This document shows, piece by piece, positions 1-5,693 of a DNA stretch of 5,693 nt (positions within the stretch are counted from its first letter, which is position 1; each line of letters starts with the position of its first letter). The stretch is from Acidobacteriota bacterium (GTDB lineage Bacteria; Acidobacteriota; Blastocatellia; Pyrinomonadales; Pyrinomonadaceae). The notes beneath the pieces were generated by a model. It searched no databases and was not told the DNA's origin. It saw only the letters and a list, made by a program, of their open reading frames with translations. Location: contig JACCYR010000123.1 in NCBI GenBank assembly GCA_013696385.1, positions 1 to 5,693 of the forward strand, written 5' to 3'. The position numbers and the translations under genes were made by a program.

Positions 1-46
1 CCATCAATAATTTGTTTGGCTGTCAAAAAATAGCTTAGTTCTCTGA

Positions 47-393
47 TTATAAATTTAACCGCAGAAAATTTGCATTGTTTTTTCTGCGCCAGATAAAACC
101 GTCGCGAACGTAATGGGTCAATTGCGGTACAGCCCAAAGCGGCACAAAATACATTTTTAGATTTTTCCAATCCCATTCGCCGCCGAAAAACCAAAGCCTT
201 TCGTTGTGCCACACGCCGCGATGCCAAAGTAGTTCTTCGACATCAGCCAACGCCCACAGCGTTGCCAAAAAGATAAACCAATTATGCGATATTGTTTGAT
301 AAAACCGCGAAGCCATTTCGCGTAATAAAGTGCAACGCCGACGGCATAACCAAAAACTGGCACAAGCGTGTAAAGCCAAAATCTTCTTTTCAA
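47..393 (-). pseudogene. Small tryptophan-rich membrane protein gene, apparently frameshifted
   Basis: I do not recognise a named family. Read on the minus strand from a TTG at 393, one frame gives a hydrophobic helix (WLYTLVPVFGYAVGVALYY, then AKWLRGF). It continues to 157 but loses its protein-like character around 270-295. From there a second frame takes over with another hydrophobic segment (WFIFLATLWALADVEELLW), then HRGVWHNERLWFF, then a third segment with PQLTHYVRDGFIWRR, and stops at 47-49. Neither frame alone makes a sensible product. Joined, they give roughly 115 residues with about three membrane segments. The HYxxDGxIW pattern near the C-terminus resembles one I associate with bacterial membrane proteins of unknown role, from memory only. 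No ATG is seen. The first frame is open upstream to 441 (reading FRVYFDADELKRRFW), so TTG 393 is an arbitrary start and the true 5' end may also be damaged. A sequencing indel is an alternative to a real pseudogene. The gene is divergent from the antitoxin operon. Confidence 0.42.
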
Positions 394-532
394 TTCGTCC
401 GCGTCGAAATATACGCGGAAAGAAGTTAACTTTGCCCGCAGTTACCAACTCCGATTTTTAAGATAAATTTTGCATCTTACGACCGGCAACATTTCAATTG
501 CAGATTTGAAATGATAACGCCTGCCGATTTCA

Positions 533-541
533 TGTTACAAT
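533..541 (+). promoter_or_regulatory. Extended -10 promoter for the antitoxin-led operon
   Basis: TGTTACAAT matches an extended -10 element (TG, one base, then TACAAT; two of three bases of the separation match nothing special). It lies 24 bases upstream of the ATG at 566 and would give a leader of about 17 bases containing the ribosome binding site. There is no good -35 at 16-18 bases; the nearest TTGAAA (506-511) is 24 bases away. This is the only clear promoter seen upstream of the tightly packed genes that run to 4718. Confidence 0.42.
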
Positions 542-552
542 CAGGAAGTTTT

Positions 553-559
553 GAGGAAG
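553..559 (+). promoter_or_regulatory. Ribosome binding site fixing the antitoxin start at 566
   Basis: GAGGAAG is a strong Shine-Dalgarno sequence 6 bases before ATG 566. The longer open frame that follows (from TTG 591 or ATG 594) has no such site. This shows that the original start was at 566, and that the reading frame has since been shifted between about 596 and 605. Confidence 0.7.
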
Positions 560-565
560 AAAAGT

Positions 566-815
566 ATGCTGCAAACAGTCGAAGCGGAAATTGATGTCAA
601 CCGTCAAAGTAAAATTGCTTGAACCTGTGCGCGTTACGAAAAAGACGCGTACAATCGTTACTTTACTGGAGGGAACAAACGGCAAGCAGGAGAGAAAGGG
701 AAACTCGAAAAAGATTTCAGAACTTCTCCGAAGTTCTGAATTTGCCAATCGAAAAAGTTATTCGGCAGAAGAAATCGAGGCTCAAATTTTAGAGGCGCGG
801 GAATCTTGGGATTAA
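566..815 (+). pseudogene. Antitoxin-like small protein gene with a frameshift near its 5' end
   Basis: From ATG 566, preceded by GAGGAAG, the product starts MLQTVEAEIDVN and then runs into a TGA at 620-622. One base further along, another frame continues as VKVKLLEPVRVTKKTRTIVT and on to AEEIEAQILEARESWD, stopping at 813-815. Skipping one base near 602 joins the two into a protein of about 83 residues. It then resembles the bacterial antitoxin-type small proteins that begin M(L)QTxEAxIDxxGxVxLLEPV and carry an acidic tail ending in SWD or similar; this is family knowledge from memory. Such proteins are usually encoded just before a PIN-type toxin gene. No toxin follows here: a restriction endonuclease gene begins 15 bases after the stop. 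A shortened protein from ATG 594 (MSTVKVKLLEP...) could still be made, but without the conserved first dozen residues and without a good ribosome binding site. A sequencing error is possible. Confidence 0.6.
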
Positions 816-830
816 ATTCTTCAAGATATT

Positions 831-1610
831 ATGAATTACTGGACACAATTAAGCATTGAGTTTGCAAACCAAAGAAATTATTTGGATGAATTGTTTACAG
901 TTTATCCAACAATTCCAGAAGGAATAAGGACAATTAGCGAGAATCTTTGATCCGAAGTTGAACAATCATTTGATACTAAAAACAATACTGATTTATTAAA
1001 GACATTATTAAAGTTTGATTTATTCCCGATTAAAGATTCTTACATTGCTTATTTCAAACGCGATAAATCAGCTATAGAAAGAAATCCAAACACTGTTGAT
1101 AGATTGTGCGGAAGATTATATGAAATGGGTTTGGATACAATTTATGCAAGATGCAGCGAACCGAAAGAAACTAATCGGCAAATCGGACCTCTTTTTAGAA
1201 GATGGCTGAATAAAGGAAGTTTAGGCGTTGAACCTGTGCCTTACGATGAATTTATTTCAAGTGATAAAAATGCTGTTTTGGATGCTGGTGATAATTTGTT
1301 GATGAAGTTTGCAACAGAGCATTTAAATTATACACACTTCAAAGGACTCGATTTTGTCGGCAGATTTAACAAGAAATATATTATTGGTGAAGCAAAGTTT
1401 TTGACCGATTTTGGCGGGCATCAAAATGCCCAATTTAACGATGCCGTCAGCACGGTAAAAACAGAAGTTGATGCCGTAACCATAGCAATTTTAGACGGTA
1501 TTCCGTATATTAAAGGAAATAATGTAATGTATCGGAAAATTACCACCGAACTTCAGGATTACAATATTATGAGTGCGTTAGTTTTGCGGGAATTTTTATA
1601 TCAGATTTAA
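831..1610 (+). pseudogene. Type II restriction endonuclease, interrupted by an in-frame TGA
   Basis: One frame runs from ATG 831 (MNYWTQLSIEFANQRNYLDE) to TAA 1608-1610, 259 residues in all, broken only by TGA at 948-950 (codon 40). The text on both sides is protein-like and continuous. The C-terminal half has a PD-(D/E)XK nuclease core: GLDFVG with D174, then a strand ending in IIGEAKF with E187 and K189, followed by GGHQNAQFNDA. Position directly before a DNA methyltransferase supports a restriction enzyme role. I cannot name the specificity or the exact family. TGA is a real stop in this organism, since it ends the methyltransferase and the GH15 gene, so recoding is unlikely. A CGA-to-TGA change is the simplest origin. 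After the TGA the first in-frame alternatives are TTG 1104 and ATG 1125, neither with a ribosome binding site. They would lose about 91 or 98 N-terminal residues but keep the catalytic core. The ATG 831 start is weakly supported (only CAAGA upstream). The gene is AT-rich compared with GH15. Confidence 0.68.
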
Positions 1611-1612
1611 GA

Positions 1613-2755
1613 ATGAACTTAACTTACGAAAACAAAAACAGTGAGAAGGAAATACTTGGACGAAATTTATCCGTAGATTTTCTGAGTGATTGGGATGAAT
1701 CTCAAAATAAGTTGATACAAGGCGATAATTTATTTGTTTTGAAAACTCTCCTTGAAAAGCACAATCTGAAATCAAAAGTAGATTTGGTTTACATTGACCC
1801 GCCTTTTGCAACGCAAAAAAGTTTTGCCGTCGGTGAAGACCGTGTTAGCACGGTTAGCAAAAGTTTGAACGATATTTTGGCTTACAGTGATGATTTAGTT
1901 GGAAAAGATTTTTTAGAGTTTTTACGCATTAGATTGATTTACATTCGAGAGTTAATGTCTGAAACAGCTTCGATTTATTTACACATTGATTACAAAATCG
2001 GTCATTACGTCAAAATTATAATGGATGAAGTTTTCGGAATAAGAAATTTCCGCAATGATATTACGCGAATAAAGTGCAATCCCAAAAACTTTCAGCGCAA
2101 GGCATACGGAAACATAAAAGATTTGATTCTGTTTTATACAAAATCCGATAAATATACTTGGAATGAACCAAAAGACGATTATACGGAAGAAGACATTGAA
2201 CGCCTTTTCAAAAAAGTTGATAAAGACGGTAGAAAATACACGACAATTCCGCTTCACGCGCCCGGTGAAACAGTCAATGGCGCAACTAATCACGAATGGC
2301 GTGGGATGAAACCGCCGAAAGGTCGGCATTGGCGCAGCGAACCGAAAGTTTTGGAGCAGTTGGAAAAAGAAGATTTAATTGAATGGTCATCAAATGGTGT
2401 TCCGCGTAGGAAAATTTATGCTGATGAAAGAAATGGCAAAAAAAAGCAGGATGTTTGGGAATACAAAGACGCACAATATCCGACTTATCCAACTGAAAAG
2501 AATCTGGAAATGATTAAATCAATCATTCTGGCTTCATCAAACGAAAATGATTTAGTGTTAGATTGTTTTTGCGGTTCGGGAACAACACTACAAGCCGCGC
2601 AACAACTCGGTAGAAAGTGGATTGGAATTGATCAATCAGATGAAGCAATTAGAATTACTCAAAAAAGATTATCCGAAATGGAAAATGACTTGTTCTCAAT
2701 TAATTCTACCTACCAAATGCTAAAAACTAACCATACAAATTCGGTTTATGCGTGA
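1613..2755 (+). CDS. Site-specific DNA methyltransferase, beta class (probably N6-adenine)
   Basis: This gene encodes a complete 380-residue S-adenosylmethionine-dependent DNA methyltransferase, the modification half of the type II system started by the gene at 831. The catalytic motif IV DPPF is at residues 62-65, within DLVYIDPPFAT. The cofactor-binding motif FCGSG is at 319-323 near the C-terminus, followed by LGRKWIGID (332-340). The motif X-like YPTEKNLEMIKSI lies just before it, at about 291-303. The order IV, target recognition region (about 150-285), X, I defines the beta class. DPPF rather than SPPY favours N6-adenine over N4-cytosine methylation. The target sequence cannot be read from the gene. 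It starts 2 bases after the endonuclease stop with no ribosome binding site of its own, so translational coupling would be expected, and the TGA in the upstream gene could lower its expression. The TGA stop overlaps the GH15 start by 8 bases. No damage is visible. With its nuclease broken it would act as a solitary methyltransferase that marks DNA. Confidence 0.93.
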   Translation: MNLTYENKNSEKEILGRNLSVDFLSDWDESQNKLIQGDNLFVLKTLLEKHNLKSKVDLVYIDPPFATQKSFAVGEDRVSTVSKSLNDILAYSDDLVGKDFLEFLRIRLIYIRELMSETASIYLHIDYKIGHYVKIIMDEVFGIRNFRNDITRIKCNPKNFQRKAYGNIKDLILFYTKSDKYTWNEPKDDYTEEDIERLFKKVDKDGRKYTTIPLHAPGETVNGATNHEWRGMKPPKGRHWRSEPKVLEQLEKEDLIEWSSNGVPRRKIYADERNGKKKQDVWEYKDAQYPTYPTEKNLEMIKSIILASSNENDLVLDCFCGSGTTLQAAQQLGRKWIGIDQSDEAIRITQKRLSEMENDLFSINSTYQMLKTNHTNSVYA

Positions 2756-4718
2756 TATTCCTGTCGGAAACGGCTCTCTGCTCGTAACTTTTGACGAACA
2801 TTATCAAATCCGCGACGTTTATTTTCCGCACGTCGGGCAGGAAAATCACACGGAAGGTTTTCCGTTTCGTTTCGGTATTTGGGCGGACGGCGAATTTTCG
2901 TGGGTTTTTTCGGATGCTTGGAAGCGGAAACTTTGTTATTTGCCGGAAACTCTCGTAACCGATGTTCGATTAACCAACGAAACGCTCGGCATTGAAATCG
3001 TTTGCAACGACACGGTTGCCAGCCACGAAAATATCTTCTTGCGGCGCGTTCGCGTTTCAAATTTGCGCGATTACCGAAGAGAAATTCGCGTTTTTCTGCA
3101 TCACGATTTTCGCATCTACGAAAACAAATTTGGCGACACCGCCTTTTATGACCCGGAAAGCCTCGCTCTCGTTCATTACAAAAAACATCGTTACTTTTTA
3201 ATCAATACCGCGCCGCATTTCGACGTTTTTTCAACCGGCAGAAAGGCTTTCCGCGACGCGGAAGGAACTTGGCGCGATGCCGAAGACGGCGAACTTCGCA
3301 GCGGCGCAATAACGGAAGGCTCGGTTGATTCGACCATCGGAATTTATCTGAATCTCGAACCGCAGGAAACGAAAGAGTTTTTTTATTGGATTTGCGCCGG
3401 ATTTTCGCACGATGAAATTATTAAACTTAACAATCATGTTCACGAACAAACGCCGCAAACATATTTAAATTACACGGAAAATTACTGGCGCGTTTGGGTC
3501 AATAAAAACGAGATGAATTTTGCCGATTTATCGCCCGAAGTGATAAATCTTTTCAAGCGTTCGCTGCTGACAATCCGCACGCAGATTGATAACGACGGCG
3601 CGATTTTAGCCGCCAACGATTCGGACGTTACCGATAGAGCAACCGACCATTATAGTTATCTCTGGACACGCGACGGCGCGTTTGTCGCTGTCGCGCTCGA
3701 CCACGCTGGCTTTCCGTTTTTGACGCGCCGGTTTTTCAAATTGTGTGCAAGAATTATTCACGACGACGGCTATTTTCTGCAAAAATATAATTCCGACGGC
3801 ACGGTTGCTTCGGGCTGGCACGCGGCGTGGGACGTTTGGGCGCAAAAACGGCTCGTGCCGATTCAGGAAGACGAAACCGCGCTTGTCATCTGGGCTTTGT
3901 GGGAACATTACAACCAATTTCGTGAAATCGAATTTGTCCGTCGTTTTTATCGTTCGCTGATTGTCAAAGCGGCGGAATTTATGTGCGCGTTCCGCGATGA
4001 AAATCTAAAACTGCCGCTTCCGTCGTGGAATTTATGGGAAAATCAGCGCGGCATTCATACATTTACCTGCGCGACGGTTGTCGGCGGACTTCGCGCGGCG
4101 GCAAATTTTGCGCGGATGTTTGCCGAACACGAACGCGCCGAAAAATATGAGACGGCTGCCGACGAAATTGTCGCGGCGATGCGCGAGCATCTTTACAGCG
4201 CGGAGCTTGGCAGATTTTTGCGAGCCTTGCTCTTCCAAGGCGACACGCATTTTGCCGACATAACCGTTGACGCTTCCTTGTTCGGCACGTTTTATTTCGG
4301 AGCTTTTTGCGCCGAAGATGAACTCGTCAGAAACACGATGCGAGCGATTGAAAAAAAACTTTGGATTGATACGGAAATCGGCGGCGTGGCGCGTTTTGAA
4401 AACGACGATTATATGCAGGTTTCCAAAGAAATTACGGGCAACACTTGGTTTATCTGCACACTTTGGCTGGCAGACTATCGAATTGCGGTTGCCAAAACAC
4501 GGGAAGATTTAACAGGCGTAATTGAGATTTTGGAGTGGACGGCGAAAAACGCTCTGCCGTCGGGCGTTTTAGCCGAGCAAGTCAATCCGTTGACGGGCGA
4601 AGCTGTTTCTGTTTCGCCGCTGACCTGGTCGCATTCGACTTTTGTGGCGACGGTGATGAATTATTTGCGGAAACTTAAACAATTGTGTGAAATAGACATT
4701 ATCGGAAATAAGCTATGA
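2748..4718 (+). CDS. Glycoside hydrolase family 15 protein (glucoamylase/trehalase type)
   Basis: The 656-residue product matches the bacterial GH15 family. These inverting enzymes release glucose from the non-reducing ends of alpha-glucans or hydrolyse related substrates, including trehalose in some branches; the substrate here is not decidable. Residues about 1-250 form the N-terminal beta-sandwich domain (RDIPVGNGSLLVTFD, then YFPHVGQENHT). Residues about 260-645 form the (alpha/alpha)6 catalytic barrel with YLWTRDGAFVA (304-314). E431 in NLWENQRGIHTFT is the likely general acid. E610 in GVLAEQVNPLTGE is the likely general base, followed by SPLTWSHSTF (623-632). No signal peptide is seen, so the enzyme is probably cytoplasmic and acts on storage glucan or oligosaccharide. 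ATG 2748 is chosen because the conserved RDIPVGNG begins at once. The start overlaps the methyltransferase end (ATGCGTGA) and lacks a Shine-Dalgarno sequence, which implies coupling or a start separated from its original leader. GC is higher than in the R-M genes. The last seven residues (DIIGNKL) and the stop are encoded by the palindromic element at 4693-4849. Confidence 0.92.
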   Translation: MRDIPVGNGSLLVTFDEHYQIRDVYFPHVGQENHTEGFPFRFGIWADGEFSWVFSDAWKRKLCYLPETLVTDVRLTNETLGIEIVCNDTVASHENIFLRRVRVSNLRDYRREIRVFLHHDFRIYENKFGDTAFYDPESLALVHYKKHRYFLINTAPHFDVFSTGRKAFRDAEGTWRDAEDGELRSGAITEGSVDSTIGIYLNLEPQETKEFFYWICAGFSHDEIIKLNNHVHEQTPQTYLNYTENYWRVWVNKNEMNFADLSPEVINLFKRSLLTIRTQIDNDGAILAANDSDVTDRATDHYSYLWTRDGAFVAVALDHAGFPFLTRRFFKLCARIIHDDGYFLQKYNSDGTVASGWHAAWDVWAQKRLVPIQEDETALVIWALWEHYNQFREIEFVRRFYRSLIVKAAEFMCAFRDENLKLPLPSWNLWENQRGIHTFTCATVVGGLRAAANFARMFAEHERAEKYETAADEIVAAMREHLYSAELGRFLRALLFQGDTHFADITVDASLFGTFYFGAFCAEDELVRNTMRAIEKKLWIDTEIGGVARFENDDYMQVSKEITGNTWFICTLWLADYRIAVAKTREDLTGVIEILEWTAKNALPSGVLAEQVNPLTGEAVSVSPLTWSHSTFVATVMNYLRKLKQLCEIDIIGNKL

Positions 4719-4849
4719 GGCAAGTGCTATTGACTATTTCGCTGTTCACTATTGGCTGATTTACCCTGAAAAAATAGTTAATAGTTAATAGTGAACAATG
4801 AATAGTTTAAGCCTTGTCAATCGAATTCTTTTATTTCCGATAATGTCTA
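4693..4849. mobile_element. MITE-like palindromic element with 19-base perfect ends bounded by TA
   Basis: TAGACATTATCGGAAATAA at 4693-4711 is the exact reverse complement of 4831-4849. Nearer the centre, TGTTCACTATT (4743-4753) pairs with AATAGTGAACA (4787-4797), and ACTATT (4733-4738) pairs with AATAGT (4801-4806). All share a centre near 4770, so the whole unit is a long imperfect palindrome. Both ends are TA. If TA is a target duplication, the element proper is 4695-4847 (153 bases). That size, terminal inverted repeats and TA duplication fit a non-autonomous element of the IS630/Tc1-mariner kind. No transposase is encoded. Removing the element and one TA rejoins the GH15 frame as E-I-I-N-E followed by TAG (4859-4861), giving a 652-residue protein. 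As RNA or DNA the element would fold into a strong hairpin and could end transcription in both directions. A plain intergenic palindrome or terminator is the alternative. Confidence 0.68.
4774..4808 (+). repeat. Five 7-base tandem units inside the palindromic element
   Basis: The centre and right side of the element read as consecutive heptads: ATAGTTA (4774), ATAGTTA (4781), ATAGTGA (4788), ACAATGA (4795) and ATAGTTT (4802). The first two are identical and the rest differ by one to three bases. The complementary form (TGTTCACTATT) appears at 4743-4753 in the left half. Short heptameric tandem repeats of this kind are known in intergenic DNA of some bacteria such as cyanobacteria. Copy number may vary by slippage. 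Confidence 0.6.
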
Positions 4850-4895
4850 ATAAATGAATAGAATCTAAAATTGTTAAAATAAATGATTAGCAGAA

Positions 4896-5693
4896 ATGGC
4901 GAAAAATTGGAACGAACCTAAAATTCAAAACTTTATCAGCGGCGAGATTGAAGAAAGCCTGACGCTTGAATATAAATCTGCCGAAGCACTTGAGAAAACC
5001 GATTACAAAAAAAAGGAAATTACAAAAGATGTTTCGGCAATGGCAAATGCGGCGGGCGGGGTTTTAATTTACGGCATAAGCGAGTATTCCGAGCCGGACA
5101 AACGCCATTTGCCGGAAAAAATAACGCCGGTTGACCGCGCGAGATTTCCGCGCGAATGGGTTGAGCAAATAATCAATGCGATTCGCCCGCGCATTGACGG
5201 CATTGTTATTTATTCGATTAATTTGAGTTCGGGCGAAAATGATGTCGTCTATGTCATCGAAATTCCGCAAAGCAATACGGCGCATCAAGCCTCAGACCAT
5301 CGTTATTACAAACGCTTTAATTTTCAATCCGTGCCGATGGAAGATTACGAAGTCCGCGATGTGATTTTCCGCGAGCAAACGCCAAATACTATTTTAACTT
5401 TTTTGATTGAAATAACATTTTTGGAAAATCAGACTTTTTACAACTTAATCGTTCAAGCCCGCAACGTCGGCTCGGCTTTCGCGCAATACGTCGCCTGTCT
5501 TTTAGATGTTCCCGTGGCGGTTTTGCACGATATTAAAAACAAAATCAATGTCAAAGACGGCGGAAGATATTATCGGCATCGTTTGTTTAATCTCAATCAG
5601 GAATTCGGCGACGAAAATTTTAAGGCAAATTTTCCGCTTCTGAGAAATATGTCAATGAGCTGGAAAATCCCGCTCAAAGAAGATTTTGCGGAA
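4896..5693 (+). CDS. Schlafen/AlbA_2-domain protein, 3' end outside the window
   Basis: An uninterrupted frame of 266 codons runs from ATG 4896 to the window edge. The N-terminal part matches AlbA_2 (Schlafen-type, putative nucleic-acid or nucleotide-binding) domains: LTLEYKSAEAL (22-32, with E25 and K27), then KEITKDVSAMANAAGGVLIYGISE (about 40-63), HLPEKITPVD (71-80), EWVEQIINAIRPRIDGI (87-103), VVYVIEIPQSNTAHQASDHRYYKRFNF (about 117-143) and VPMEDYEVRDV (146-156). From about residue 163 a second region with beta-rich character (TILTFLIEITF, NLIVQARNVGSAFAQYVACLL) follows, of unknown role. No membrane segment is seen. The start is supported by the onset of conserved text; the upstream AGCAGAA is only a weak ribosome binding site, and the ATG at 4883 is in another frame. 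The gene is separated from GH15 by the palindromic element, so it probably has its own promoter. Such proteins have been linked to transcription control and to anti-phage loci, but nothing here fixes the role. Confidence 0.85.
   Translation, partial: MAKNWNEPKIQNFISGEIEESLTLEYKSAEALEKTDYKKKEITKDVSAMANAAGGVLIYGISEYSEPDKRHLPEKITPVDRARFPREWVEQIINAIRPRIDGIVIYSINLSSGENDVVYVIEIPQSNTAHQASDHRYYKRFNFQSVPMEDYEVRDVIFREQTPNTILTFLIEITFLENQTFYNLIVQARNVGSAFAQYVACLLDVPVAVLHDIKNKINVKDGGRYYRHRLFNLNQEFGDENFKANFPLLRNMSMSWKIPLKEDFAE

Noticed and set aside
1..46. Start of the window before the minus-strand gene's stop
   Set aside because: No RNA gene, terminator hairpin or coding text could be supported in these 46 bases.
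948..950. TGA read as an amino acid (recoding or selenocysteine)
   Set aside because: TGA ends the methyltransferase (2753-2755) and GH15 (4716-4718), and no obvious selenocysteine hairpin follows 950. A nonsense mutation or base error is simpler.
1104..1610. Endonuclease gene starting at TTG 1104
   Set aside because: There is no ribosome binding site, and the same frame is coherent back to ATG 831 apart from the TGA. The 168-residue version is a remnant rather than the natural gene.
1979..2492. Minus-strand open frames opposite the methyltransferase
   Set aside because: Their Phe/Ile/Cys-rich composition is the complement of AT-rich coding DNA, and the plus strand holds the conserved methyltransferase motifs.
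2746..3060. Minus-strand open frame opposite the GH15 start, and similar open frames inside GH15 on both strands
   Set aside because: They are Arg- and Lys-rich or low-complexity shadows of the GH15 codons, with no ribosome binding sites and no family likeness.
4774..4808. CRISPR array
   Set aside because: The units are 7 bases and contiguous with no spacers, and there are no cas genes.
4814..4844. Outward promoter in the right arm of the palindrome for the AlbA_2 gene (TTGTCA and GATAAT)
   Set aside because: The spacing is 19 bases and the -10 match is moderate. It is possible but not strong enough to annotate.
5064..5288. Minus-strand open frame opposite the AlbA_2 gene
   Set aside because: It lies wholly against conserved AlbA_2 coding text on the plus strand.

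Overview
The window looks like a bacterial chromosome segment of moderate GC. It carries a cytoplasmic GH15 glucosidase, a decayed antitoxin-type small gene, a partly broken restriction-modification (R-M) module, a small palindromic mobile-element-like repeat and a truncated Schlafen/AlbA_2-type gene. The style of the genes (GH15 of the RDIPVGNG type, the 'MLQTVEAEID' antitoxin family, palindromic repeats with heptads) would fit an Acidobacteriota/Blastocatellia-like or similar environmental lineage. That placement rests on memory of the families and is weak.

Layout. Bases 47-393 (minus) hold a small tryptophan-rich membrane protein gene that reads well only if two frames are joined. Bases 449-565 are a short intergenic region with an extended -10 promoter (533-541) and a strong ribosome binding site (553-559) for a plus-strand antitoxin-like gene (566-815). 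That gene has a frameshift after about 12 codons. Fifteen bases later a type II restriction endonuclease gene (831-1610) runs in one frame except for an in-frame TGA at codon 40. It is followed, 2 bases after its stop, by an intact beta-class DNA methyltransferase (1613-2755). The methyltransferase overlaps by 8 bases (ATGCGTGA) an intact GH15 glucoamylase/trehalase-like gene (2748-4718). Bases 4693-4849 form a 157-base palindromic element with perfect 19-base ends bounded by TA. Its left end supplies the last codons and the stop of the GH15 gene. An AlbA_2-domain gene begins at 4896 and leaves the window at 5693.

How the parts relate. All plus-strand genes from 566 to 4718 are packed tightly enough to be one transcription unit. 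The R-M pair is visibly more AT-rich than GH15 (sampled 60-base lines: 19/60 and 22/60 G+C in R-M; 29/60 and 39/60 in GH15). It sits where the toxin partner of the antitoxin would be expected, so it was probably acquired by transfer. The present state is probably a solitary, still functional methyltransferase whose nuclease partner is broken. The three damaged genes all lie in the first 950 bases, while the following 4.7 kb is clean, so either this is a decaying junction or the consensus is poor there. I found no convincing new multi-gene system. The most original signal is the TA-bounded palindromic element at the GH15 3' end, for which an 'empty site' can be reconstructed.
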